From: Apostichopus japonicus
Lineage: Eukaryota > Echinodermata > Holothuroidea > Aspidochirotida > Stichopodidae
Direction of reading: 5' to 3'
DNA: 64,000 bases
NCBI RefSeq assembly: GCF_037975245.1
Contig: NC_092562.1
Coordinates: 4,270,001-4,334,000, forward strand
The notes under the pieces are model-generated. The model ran no database searches. It was not told the origin of the DNA and worked only from the letters and a program-made list of their open reading frames with translations. Positions 49,745-61,800 of the stretch are shown here, piece by piece (position 1 is the first letter of the stretch; every line of letters starts with the position of its first letter). A program made the translations under genes and the position numbers.

Positions 49745-52700
49745 CTAAATAAAAAATAGAAACATCAACGTCAAAATGTTAATTACTAGTCATGAAAAAT
49801 GGTAAATTTTGGATAATATCATCTCTTTCATTTAAGATTTGAATAGGTTTAGGAATAGGACCTTTTCATTGTGACATTTTAACGGGACGTATGAAGACCT
49901 ACAACTCAATCTTTGAAATGTCTTCGACAGAAATATTTTCGCGTAAGAGACAGCGGCGTCGAATAGTTATGTGATCTGTGTCTAGGCATAAGAACGATTC
50001 GCAAAATCATGGGTATGAATTGATGAAACTTCACGAGAATTACCTCACCTCTACCCTTGTTCGGCCTCCCCTACCCTTCGTGTTTCCCCAAACATCAGCG
50101 AGGAATGATAACATAGAAAGCTGTCTTAGAAAAAAAACATTTACCGTCCTAATTTCCGTCGAGGAATGATCACTGCAGTTAATTACTGTTGTCCTATGTA
50201 ATAGATAGTTATCCTCAGTCGCTTGTTTATTTGTAAGGTATGTGGGTGTCTCATTGTGTCAGAATTAGCAGCATTTCATGAAAGCTTTCAAAATAAGGAC
50301 AGAAAGTAAATTGCCTAATTCCTAGACCTACCATTTGTTTTGGTTGTGTTTTGTTGTGGATCACCACCAAGTTAAGTACTTTGACCAGACATCATGAAGA
50401 AACTGAACCGTTTGTCTAAATATGTTGGGAAGGAAGTAGGTAGCCTAACTAAACCGAGGTCCCATCATTTCCAAACCCATTACCCCCTCCACCCCCCCTT
50501 TATTCTATACGCTCCACAAAAATGTCGAGACAGGATTAGAGTTCAGTTTAACCGAAATATTTCAAATTGTAAAAGGATAAGCCTATATGCATGCACATCT
50601 TTCGATCAAAGTCGGAAATGAGACTATTATGATGGAATAGCAACGGCGAACGGCAGACATCCTAACTAAAACAAAAGATGTGAAAATGGTAAGAGAATGA
50701 ATAACTGGATCCCTTCTTTCTCACAAAATACTTGAAAATGAAATCCAAATTACTCCATCTAGCGCAGAAAAAATGTCTTTACGCTCGCCAAACAAGAGCC
50801 TAGAAAGGAAAACTTACCGTGAAAAACTAAACGAAGAAACGTCCTCCAAACCGCGATTGAAAATACAAAATGGCCGCCTCGATGTTTCCGCCAAGGGGCG
50901 ACAGTTTAATTTTTCGAAGAACAAAAGTTGCTTACAAGATAGCCATAATTATCACCAAAAAACATACACACAAAGAGGAAAAGGATGTCGTGGCGCTTTC
51001 CCTAATGGGTCTTAGATCAATGAAAAGGGTTCCTGAATATGTTTTGATCGACAGGTTAATTCTTGTCCACATCCCCTGTTTAAACGGTTTTTTTTTTGTT
51101 TTTTTGTTTTTTTTAAAGAATTCTTAACAAGTAATAGACCTATCCGTTTGATACGTAGAGAGTATATACGTATAATTGTTTGAGTAGTTTCTATGTAGTA
51201 ATTTCTTTATAGTATCCTTTTTATCGAGACATCTTTCAAGTCAGGAGATAAGAGTGTATAAGGAGAGGAAGGATAATCAGGGCACTGATCCAGTGGTGTG
51301 TGAGGGGGTGGGGGGGGTGGGGCGTGTACAAGAGTATTTATTAGCACAATCTCGCGTGTAGGTCTATAGTAATAGTCCTATGCTATTGTCTGCAGTATGC
51401 TTTTGAATGTACCACTTGACTTTTCAAATTTCCTTCTTTTTTGGGGGGTCTGACGGAGGATACCCCAGAACCTATTCCCCACCCCTACACATGTATAAAC
51501 TACTGGATCTGCCCGCCTCTGATAATTCCCTAGTGTGATTGAAATAGTCAGAACGCCAGCATATATTTTGTTCCTTTTTCAAAACTAATCGTTCCCGATC
51601 CGTAAGTTCCCTATCCCTATAGGAAGTTTATGGATGTTTGCCATCTTTTTTTTTCTCAGTCCTGTTATACTTTCATGACTAGAATTCGTCTTAATGACTA
51701 ACTATCGTAAGTATATGTGAAAGTTGACACATTCTCGACTGGCTACGCCTCATGTACCGACGCTCTTGTCGATACTAAATATATATATATAGTGTTTACC
51801 CCCAGACCCCCACCCATATTCCTTCGCCTTGTTGAACTCTGGCGCTCCCTCCAGTATTGTTGACTCTATACTTTGTCTGGTGCCCACGTACCTTCGATTA
51901 TGATCTTGTATGAGGCTCCTTACCCCAACCCCCTACCCAACCCCCACCCCCACTCGTTCGACTCTTGTTATGTCTAATATCCCACTCGTTCGCACACGTT
52001 GTATCTTCACTCACCCACTGATTATGTCTTCATTCGTCGATATTGATTGCATTTGGTGCCCACCCTGTTTTCAGATTCTGTTTAAGTCTGGTGCCCCCTT
52101 TCGTCGGTTCTGATTATATCCCCTTTTCGGGTAAGAGTGAATGGGGGGGGGGGACATTATTAATTGCCAACTACGTCCATCACATCGCTGATAATAATTG
52201 TTTTGGGGGTTCTCTCTGAACGTAGTATTTGTAATCAACGCTACATTAAGCTGCTTTTAGATTGAAATATTACTTGTTTCTAGAAAATATGACTTGGAGG
52301 GTATTCCCCTTCTAAAAGTGTTTCATACATAGCTTGAAAGATCAGTTGTGACGTGAAAAAAAAAACGAATTTCAATCGAAAGAAATAGTTGGAGGGGTTT
52401 CCTCTATACAGGTTTGCTTTTTCTATTGTTTAATTGTTACTAAAATACAATACCTTTTTTTTCAAGCAAACTAACATTCTATGCTCTCATTGTCGGCATG
52501 CGTGATACTACATATTCACTAATAATAATAATAATACTAACAAAATAAAGGTTTCATAGCGTGTGGTGTAATAATATAATAATTTCTCACGTAATTATGA
52601 CGTATAGGCGGTCTTTAAACTCATCGTCCGAACCCCAATCTTTCCGACAAACGTTATAGTCACAAATCACAAGTACATTGTAACAAACAAACATACATTT

Positions 52701-52814
52701 TTTTATATATTTTTTTTATCAAATGTGAAGTCATTGGTTCGAATTCCGTTCTATGTAAAATCATCTTTGATATTTCAAAAGTTTTGTAATTAAAAAGGGT
52801 GATCATGCTGTTTC
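49745..52814. other. Spacer between the two fibrinogen-domain genes
   Basis: No exon, RNA gene or full transposon is recognisable on either strand. Short open frames (for example 50394-50621 and 50773-51127) lack splice context and known motifs. G-runs occur at about 51305-51322 and 52142-52153. It presumably contains the promoter of gene 1 and the 3' flank of gene 2. Confidence 0.4.
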
Positions 52815-55800
52815 TTAAAAAATGGAAATTGTAGATGGGCGAATCTTCATCTCTGTCGCTTTAAGAGAAATATTCAGTCCCTTCCAATCGTACCAGACGA
52901 TACCCAATGGGTTACTCTCTTCACCATCCGTCCGGTATACCCCATTTAAGTTGGCATGGTAACAGTTAGCGAACCACCATCCGGACTTGAAGTGAGTAGC
53001 ACAGTTCCCGGATGTAGCCTGGTCGTTATCGAAGTCGGGGGTTGTGAAGGGTGAACGGTTGTGATATGACAACGAATCTCCTGTGAATGGAAATGAATAA
53101 AGCGAATGAAAACAAGTCTTACAGTGAAGCAGTACAAATACCTTACTCGCCCCTCCCCAACCCCCCCCCCAGCCCTCTCTCCCAACTCCACCCCACCCTC
53201 CGGAATATGTTAAATAATTGTCATGTAAAAGTGATTAACTTTGTTGATTACAGATAACAATTTGCAAGCAATATTACCGGGCACAAACAACCTTCGAAAA
53301 CTTATGGCGATTTTACCCGTCAAAAGCAGTTGGTGGTTAAAGTGAATCTATAATGGAGACCAAAGTATGTGATATTGCAATAAGAAAAAAACAACGTCTA
53401 TTACTGCACGTTAAACAAATTTTATTTAGATTCCCCCCCCCCCCCCCCTCTCTGAAGAAATATAATGCAGCTGGACTACCAAGCTTAGCACACAGACTGG
53501 GACAATGGCTTATGCTGCAGAGCCGCAGAAATCAACAGTAAAAGATAAAACTGACATATCTTCAATACCATCATGTGTACAATTTCATTTTAATATTATA
53601 TTCATACTATAACATTGTCAGTGGTATATCAGGATTGCCTGCCACAAAGTGCAGTGCTAAGAACTCAAACAGTGGTCACTCTTGCTATAATATCATAAAG
53701 CATGTAACTTAACAGCCAACCACAATACCTGTCAGATATATGTAATTGTCAAATTAAATATTCATGTCTGTGAATTAGTTGTCCTTACATGCCCCCCCCC
53801 CTCCCCTCGATTTAGCATGCTAAACTTCGGGCCAATATGCTGATGATGTCGTAATTGAAACAGTGTGTTTTTGTGTGTCACAATTCAAGATGTATTTCAC
53901 TCGGTCCTGCGCAACATAAATCGTGACGTCATTCTCTTCATACCCCGATGCGACCAATCACATTTAATGTTATATCCTGCCCGTTTTCGCTATTATTTCC
54001 TTACCAGCTGTACTGAAATCGCTGTCATAATCGCCGATTTGAAGCTGGTAACGAGTTGCGCTATCTCCAACTCGGAATTTGTAATAAACGGCAAATTTAC
54101 GTTCTCCGTGAAAATCTTCTAGATCGACCCTTAGCTCGTACTTCTTCTGAGTCGTGAGCCAAAATAGATTATCATTTCCAATCCAATATTCAGAGAATTT
54201 GCTCCCGAACCCTGTCTGGTAGTCCAACCAACCACGATGGAAATTGACGGAGCTGTCCTCCCGTCTCTGTATGACCTTCACATATGTAGAGAGGACAAAC
54301 TAGTATATAACAAACTAGTATATAACAAACTAGTATATAACAAACTAGTATATAACAAACTAGTATATAACAAACTAGTAAAAAAACAACTAGTAGAACT
54401 ATTAGAACAAACTAATATATTATGCATGGGATAGCCTGGAATTGTTTATCATTCTTGAATTTTGACCCGCCCGTAGTAATGGACAACCGCGGCCAATTTA
54501 TTTACTGCCCAGACATTGCCATTTGAATGACCGTATTGTTTGTAACTTTGTACATATCTGCTGCACGCCCCCCTCCCCCTCTCCCTACTTATCAAACCAC
54601 AGGGGCGTTCTGGTCATTATAGAAATTCGTGATAACTACAGACTTTGATTCTTTGACGACGTAACAAAAAATTAAAACATGTCTAGGGTTCTCTTTTCTG
54701 TTTTTGTTCTGTTCTGTATATTAGTTTTTTGTTTATACATTTGTTAATTTCTTAGGCCGTTCCAACTAAATATAACTTACCAGCCAGCCACCGCCATCTG
54801 TATCCATGTCGCAATAAACGCGAATCGGGTCAACGCATTCGGCGGGCCGGATCAAGTACACACCACTCCCTTTGCGTCTAACGCCGTCACAATCCACAGG
54901 GTATGTGCTTCGACTGCTCACGTCAACTATATTAAAGAACCGAGCAAGCGATAAGTACTGGCAACTCTTTCAATTGTTTATATTTCAGGACAGTTTCATG
55001 GCATGTAATACCGAACAGCGTTATAACAATCGTATTTTGATAGACATAATATTTAACTTGGCTACTCAGTCAAACGTTGTGGAAAATTTCAACCGTTTTG
55101 ACTTAACGACCAACTGCACCCGTCCTGTCCTGTAAAAACAGAAAGCGTTGCACCCTACTCCCCCCCCCCCCTCCTCGCCCGCCCGTCGTTCCCCAACAAA
55201 CCCTTCAGGTAAAGTCACGTGAGTTTAGATCCTGGATTCGAAAACCAAGCGTGATACACCTTTCTGATATGCAGCTCCATTCCCTTTAGAAAATTTACAT
55301 AATTTTAAATAAACTTACATGGAATATTCATTTTACCAGCTAATCTCTGAATCTTTCCTAACAGCTCTTGAAATTGGATCTGGGCATCGCTGATCTGATA
55401 TCATAATAAGAAATTATTAAAAACAAATTAATAATTACAAAATATATGATCTACCTGCCCAACCCCCCCCCCTCCCCAACGAAAAAATAGGGGCAAATAA
55501 CAACAACAAGTGAAACGAAAGAGCTGATCAACTTTGACAAATGATTGTGCTAAAATTCATTCCAGAGGTACTATAGTTACTTTTTCCTGATAAATTGGGA
55601 AATACCAGCTCTATATTAAGATTCTGGTTAAACTTTGCATTTCGGTTTTATTTCATCGCGTCTTAGAGATGGCAAGATATTCAAACTTTGCGCGCAAATC
55701 CTGGAACATTTTTCGAAACCCAAGAACCAGTAAAATAAATAATTAACGAACCGTAATTGATTGGACATATGGATTTGACACCCGGCAACCGCCCTCGGGG

Positions 55801-55859
55801 CTTCCCTGGGCATAGCCATCAGTTGCTATGGAAACCAGTATTAACGCAAGTAAATGCAT
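52815..55859 (-). CDS. Secreted fibrinogen-domain protein 2 (FReD, lectin-like)
   Basis: Five exons, 55859-55752, 55394-55319, 54926-54781, 54275-54005 and 53080-52815, join in frame with the same phases as gene 1 (0, 1, 0, 1) to 288 residues. It has signal peptide MHLLALILVSIATDGYA, a short Cys-containing lead (GGCRV), and a small helical exon (ISDAQIQFQELLGKIQRLAG). One fibrinogen domain follows from about residue 74: YCDMDTDGGGWLVIQRR, GFGSKFSEYWIGNDNLFW, the calcium site DFDND, NCATHF...SGWWFANCYHANLNG, and the same ending LKATEMKIRP. An extra cysteine (PAEC) absent from gene 1 lies early in the domain. It is clearly a tandem paralogue with probably extracellular recognition or agglutination activity. 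The first exon could start further upstream, but this ATG places the signal peptide correctly. Confidence 0.92.
54296..54390. repeat. 15-bp tandem repeat beside an exon of fibrinogen-domain gene 2
   Basis: About six copies of AACTAGTATATAACA lie directly upstream, in transcript sense, of the acceptor of exon 4 (54275). Confidence 0.95.
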
Positions 55860-57508
55860 CACGAATCTGTCGCAAGAGAAAGATACATAAATCAGTGTAT
55901 CTAAATAATAGATTGAAAATATCAATCCTGTATATATACTTTAAAGTAGAATTTAGCATAATTATTACTGTGACGTCACAACGTGGTGGAGTATAAAAGG
56001 ATAAATATAAACTGAAAAATTACTTACCAAGCCCATTTCTCATTACACTAAGTTATAATATATAAATAATAATAATAACCCTAACAATAAATTACAGTAA
56101 TAATAATAATATACTTATTTTAATAGGTTACAACTCCAAGTTATTTTATATATTTTTTTCGTTTTTTTTTAGGAAGACTTGGTTAAGTTGCGATCTAAAG
56201 AGTAAACTAACATATCAATTTCATATTCTATAATGATATCATCTTAGTGTAAATGTTTCCACACAACTTACCCGTCTTCGTTGATGGATTTGAATTGGGG
56301 AAGAATGAATATATCTTGCAGTCTTGTTCCTTCCTCTTTGGATGTACTAGACTTCTTTGTCTTCAGAATAAATCAGTAAGATGTGTGTGTGTGTGTCATC
56401 CACACGCTTACACATACATGCCGTTATCAGATTTATATCATGCTGTATATAAAAAAAAAAGTCTCTAGAGGAAGTTATTTAAACACAGGAAGGAACAGTG
56501 TATAACCGTTTCAGCCTTTATACAGTCTTGTACATGACATAAAATATGTTACTAGCTAGCCTATACAAAGCCACCGTAAAGTTTCAAGGAAAATGGGCGA
56601 TGGGGTGGGGAGGTCGATTCGAGGTTAGGTCAGGTTGCAAGAATTGAAGGGGGACAGGTGTAGGGATGAGGTCATTCCCCAAAATTCAGTTTGGAATTCT
56701 CGAATTTTTCATACAGAATTTGAAGGTATCACAGAAATTTAGTATCATACCGTGACCGTAAACTCTGCAAGTTATTACAATTCTTTTATTAAAGTATTAT
56801 TTGAGGTGATTTGGTTCAGGCTGGTAGTCTGCGCGACAGACTTAGACTATAAACGCGAACAATGTTACACACACTTGCCTTTAATTTCTTCGGTTCACGG
56901 CATGTTGTGCTCAAAATTGATGAATTTGGCCGGTAAGGCTTTAAATAACTTTAATCTTCAGCCAATTTTATTAGTAATTTTTTTTAAAGTGCTTTCACAG
57001 GCTGTCAAATGATCTGAAGGCAGGGAATGTTCATTAAAAAAAAAGTTGGATATCTGATTCTCGCATTCCACGAAGAATAGAACGTTTAAATTTGAGGACA
57101 TAAATTTCATCGTAACATTATATATGTTGTTCTTAGAGTCGGTTAGGCGTTAGCTTGTTTCTTAACTCTTCTCCTCAATAAATATGGAATATTTTATCCT
57201 CGTCTGCTCTTTTCTTGGCATACGTGATTTCAAACGCAATCAAATCGTGGTAGGGAAAGCTATTGCGCTATCCCCATTTTGTGATTTAAATATTTTGTGA
57301 AACACGTTATGGCACTTGCAAGCCTCCGTAAACTCAGTGAAAGGATAATATCTTTACAATGGGCCACGTATTCAGTGAACATGGGTTGCACACATGCCGG
57401 TTGCAGAGAGTTGTTCAGACTCTCTGGCCATAGAGACAAGGATTCACACGCAGACCACCTAGCTCGCTTCTGGCCGATCAAGATCGGCCGACACTCCACG
57501 GGTATCCT
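55860..57508. other. Upstream flank of fibrinogen-domain gene 2
   Basis: No exon is supported. It is AT-rich with short AATAATAAT runs near 56066-56110. Short frames near 56750-57010 lack gene features. Confidence 0.4.
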
Positions 57509-57610
57509 CCCGGGCCGCGAATTTCTTTTTCCTGAACCTTTCGGGCAGTGTACGTGGAGTTTAGCCAATCAGAGCGAGGCTGTGTTGATGACGTACTACT
57601 CAGTAAAGAT
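57509..57610 (+). promoter_or_regulatory. Promoter-like block, left arm of a 100-bp inverted repeat
   Basis: It contains AGCCAATCAGAG (CCAAT box context) and TTGATGACGTAC (CRE-like), then AGTAAAGATGGTCAGTCGGG followed by GTAAAT, which could read as a tiny first exon with a donor. The block recurs inverted at 58464-58560 with few changes. Promoter function is an inference from motif content. Confidence 0.4.
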
Positions 57611-58463
57611 GGTCAGTCGGGTAAATGCGTCCCCTCAATAACATAAGGTGGAAAACGAAAGAGCGCGAGTTCGAGCCCCCGTGTGGATTTTCCCCCCACT
57701 TTTTCTCATGTTCAAGTAGTTATGTCCAAGTATTATATCATGAATTGAAAATCGATATTATAAGTTATGTCATGGTTTTCGTGCATGGTCATCTTATATA
57801 TGAAACTCCGTAGATAGTGTGGCGAAAATATATATAGTTTCTTTTGTTTATTTTCCTTCTAGATCTTATTAGAGGGAAATCGGTCTCAGCCCCAAAATGT
57901 GGTACATCCGTTTTAGGAAAGTTTATCTTAATTTAAAGGCAGATGACTTGCTAGAATAAAAGACAAGGGAAACAGATATTCATTCTGGAACAATTAAAGA
58001 GAGAGGATTTATTGCATAATAAAACAAGGGCAGTACTTGCACTCTTATTTACCTAATTCGCTCATCAGTTTACAACAAACATTTGGCAGTTTCCACAATA
58101 AACCGTTAATTACTGGACCTCGTCTCTCACAAGGAGGTGCTATAGGACTGTACCACTGTGTACAAATATTGCTGTGTAGATGTGTGTAAACTGTAACATA
58201 CTACTGTACCAGTACTACAGTACTGAGTACAGTGTCATGTCAATCTGAAGACATTGTAAATTTGTACAACAGACAGCGATCATACATCGCCGTTTTTAAC
58301 AAAAACCGATGCAAACGTCACGTAAGTTGTGCACAATGATTCAGTATAATGTTATTAGTGCAAGGCCTATATACCTCAATACTTTCTGCTGTAGTACAAC
58401 AATTATGTTGACTTAGCGAATGTGATTTCCCCATGCCCTTCAACATTTGGTAAGCACGCCGCT
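57611..58463. other. Spacer inside the inverted promoter-like pair
   Basis: About 850 bp with no supported gene. A B-box-like GAGTTCGAGCCCC lies at about 57667. Short palindromic runs of ACTGTACCAGTACTACAGTA lie near 58203-58222. Confidence 0.4.
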
Positions 58464-58560
58464 ATCTTTACTGTAGTACGTCATCAACACAGCCTCTCTG
58501 ATTGGCTAAACTCCACGTACACTGCCCGAAAGGTTCAGGAAAAAGAAATTCGCTCCCGGG
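58464..58560 (-). promoter_or_regulatory. Promoter-like block, right arm (inverted copy)
   Basis: Reverse complement of 57509-57610, with the CCAAT and CRE-like motifs retained. Differences are short indels (GAGCGAGG to GAGAGG; CTACTCAGTA to CTACAGTA). It reads outward relative to nothing recognisable; on its strand it points into the 850-bp spacer. Confidence 0.4.
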
Positions 58561-58754
58561 CCGTTTATGACATCAAGAGAGATAGGTACGGTATCCTAGG
58601 CCACGGAAAAGTACCATACCACAGCCGGAGCGTTATGAAACACCGGACATGCCTCGAACCCTAGCACGTTTAACATGACAACCTCGCTAATCAAAACATC
58701 AGCTGGAAAAATAACTTCAGAACTAGTCCTTAACGATTCTACCCGAAAAAGAGG

Positions 58755-58850
58755 CGGTTAGCGTAATATGAATTTGATCCTGTGGGAATCGAACTCGGAA
58801 CATTTCTCTCGAAGTTCAGTCTTTCATCCACTTAGCTATAGTCGGCCACA
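58755..58850 (-). repeat. tRNA-derived fragment at the satellite edge
   Basis: On the minus strand TGGCCGACTATAGCTAAGTG resembles a D arm/A box and GAGTTCGATTCCCAC is a near-perfect B box, with plausible arms between. It abuts the first satellite monomer. No clear acceptor stem was confirmed, so it is more likely a SINE head than a functional tRNA. Confidence 0.45.
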
Positions 58851-61800
58851 AATGTTCGATTTTCAAATTTCGATGCTCGTTTTGGATTCCCAGGGTTCAT
58901 TATAGCATTTTCATGGAGTTTAAAGTGGCATTCTATAGAATCTTGAGCCTCTAAAAATTAAAAAATGATATTTCATATTTTGTCATCAAATCTAAACATT
59001 TTTTTTAAACGAAATTTGAAAAAAACACAAGGGTATAGCCTTACCAAAAAATTGGCCGAAAATAAAAAATGTTCGATTTTCATATTTCGATGCTCGTTTT
59101 GGATTCCCAGGGCTCACAATAGCATTTTCATCTAGTTAAAAGTGGAATTCTATGGGATCTTCAGTCTCTTACATTAAAAATGATCTTTCATATTTATTCA
59201 TAAAATCGGTCCATTTCTCAGATTGGGGACGGATTATGAGATGATTATCGACTGGTGGGTAATCAGAAGGGCGCCACCGATCCCACGGATGATTTTGGAG
59301 AGAAATAAAAAAGTCACGATTTTGGCCGAAATTTGAAAAAAACATAAGGGTATAGCCTTACCAAAAAAATGGCCGAAAATAAAAAATGTTCGATTTTCAT
59401 ATTTCGATGCTCGTTTTGGATTCCCAGGGCTCACAATAGCATTTTCATCCAGTTAAAATTGGCATTCTATGGGATCTTCAGCCTCTAAACATTAAAAAAT
59501 GATATTTCATATTTATTCATAAAGTCGGTCCATTTCTCAGATTGGGGACGGATTATGAGATGATTATCGACTGGTGGGTAATCAGAAGGGCGCCACCGAT
59601 CCCACGGATGATTTTGGAGAGAAATAAAAAAGTCACGATTTTGGCCGAAATTTGAAAAAACATAAGGGTATAGCCTTACCAAAAAAATGGCCGAAAATAA
59701 AAAATGTTCGATTTTCATATTTCGATGCTCGTTTTGGATTCCCAGGGCTCACAATAGCATTTTCATCTAGTTAAAATTGGCATTCTATGGGACCTTCAGC
59801 CTCTAAACATTAAAAAAATGATATTTCATATTTATTCATAAAATCGGTCCATTTCTCAGATTGGGGACGGATTATGAGATGATTATCGACTGGTGGGTAA
59901 TCAGAAGGGCGCCACCGATCCCACGGATGATTTTGGAGAGAAATAAAAAAGTCACGATTTTGGCCGAAATTTGAAAAACACATAAGGGTATAGCCTTACC
60001 AAAAAATTGGCCGAAAATAAAAAATGTTCGATTTTCATATTTCGATGCTTGTTTTGGATTCCCAGGGCTCACAATAGCATTTTCATCTAGTTAAAAGTGG
60101 AATTCTATGGGATCTTCAGCCTCTTACATTAAAAAATGATATTTCATATTTATTCATAAAATCGGTCCATTTCTCTGATTTGGGGCGGATTATGAGATGA
60201 TTATCGACTGGTGGGTAATCAGAAGGGCGCTATCGATCCCACGGATGATTTTGGAGAGAAATAAAAAAGTCACGATTTTGGCCGAAATTTGAAAAAAAAA
60301 ACATAAGGGTATAGGCCTTACCAAAAAATTGGCCGAAAATAAAAAATGTTCGATTTTCATATTTCGATGCTCGTTTTGGATTCCCAGGGCTCACAATAGC
60401 ATTTTCATCTAGTTAAAAGTGGAATTCTATGGGATCTTCAGCCTCTTACATTAAAAATGATCTTTCATATTTATTCATAAAATCGGTCCATTTCTCAGAT
60501 TGGGGACGGATTATGAGATGATTATCGACTGGTGGGTAATCAGAAGGGCGCCACCGATCCCACGGATGATTTTGGAGAGAAATAATAAAGTCACGATTTT
60601 GGCCGAAATTTGAAAAAAACATAAGGGTATAGCCTTACCAAAAAAATGGCCGAAAATAAAAAATGTTCGATTTTCATATTTCGATGCTCGTTTTGGATTC
60701 CCAGGGCTCACAATAGCATTTTCATCCAGTTAAAATTGGCATTCTATGGGATCTTCAGCCTCTAAACATTAAAAAATGATATTTCATATTTATTCATAAA
60801 GTCGGTCCATTTCTCAGATTGGGGACGGATTATGAGATGATTATCGACTGGTGGGTAATCAGAAGGGCGCCACCGATCGCACGGATGATTTTGGAGAGAA
60901 ATAAAAAAGTCACGATTTTGGTCGAAATTTGAAAAAAACATAAGGGTTATAGCCTTACCAAAAAATTGGCCGAAAATAAAAAATGTTTGATTTTCATATT
61001 TCGATGCTCGTTTTGGATTCCCAGGGCTCACAATAGCATTTTCATCTAGTTAAAAGTGGAATTCTATGGGATCTTCAGCCTCTTACATTAAAAAATGATA
61101 TTTCATATTTATTCATAAAATCGGTCCATTTCTCTGATTTGGGGCGGATTATGAGATGATTATCGACTGGTGGGTAATCAGAAGGGCGCTATCGATCCCA
61201 CGGATGATTTTGGAGAGAAATAAAAAAGTCACGATTTTGGCCGAAATTTGAAAAAAAAACATAAGGGTATGGGCCTTACCAAAAAATTGGCCGAAAATAA
61301 AAAATGTTCGATTTTCATATTTCGATGCTCGTTTTGGATTCCCAGGGCTCACAATAGCATTTTCATCTAGTTAAAAGTGGAATTCTATGGGATCTTCAGC
61401 CTCTTACATTAAAAAATGACTTTCATATTTATTCATAAAATCGGTCCATTTCTCAGATTGGGGACGGATTATGAGATGATTATCGACTGGTGGGTAATCA
61501 GAAGGGCGCCACCGATCCCACGGATGATTTTGGAGAGAAAAAAAAGTCACGATTTTGGCCGAAATTTGAAAAAAACATAAGGGTATAGTCTTACCAAAAA
61601 ATTGGCCGAAAATAAAAAATGTTCGATTTTCATATTTCGATGCTCGTTTTGGATTCCCAGGGCTCACAATAGCATTTTCATCTAGTTAAAAGTGGAATTC
61701 TATGGGATCTTCAGCCTCTTACATTAAAAAATGACTTTCATATTTATTCAGAAAATCGGTCCATTTCTCAGATTGGGGACGGATTATGAGATGATTATCG

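Noticed and set aside
57260-57641. Overlapping 102- and 114-codon frames on opposite strands
   Set aside because: Neither has recognisable motifs. The stretch coincides with the promoter-like inverted repeat and its GC-rich palindrome, which favours open frames by chance.
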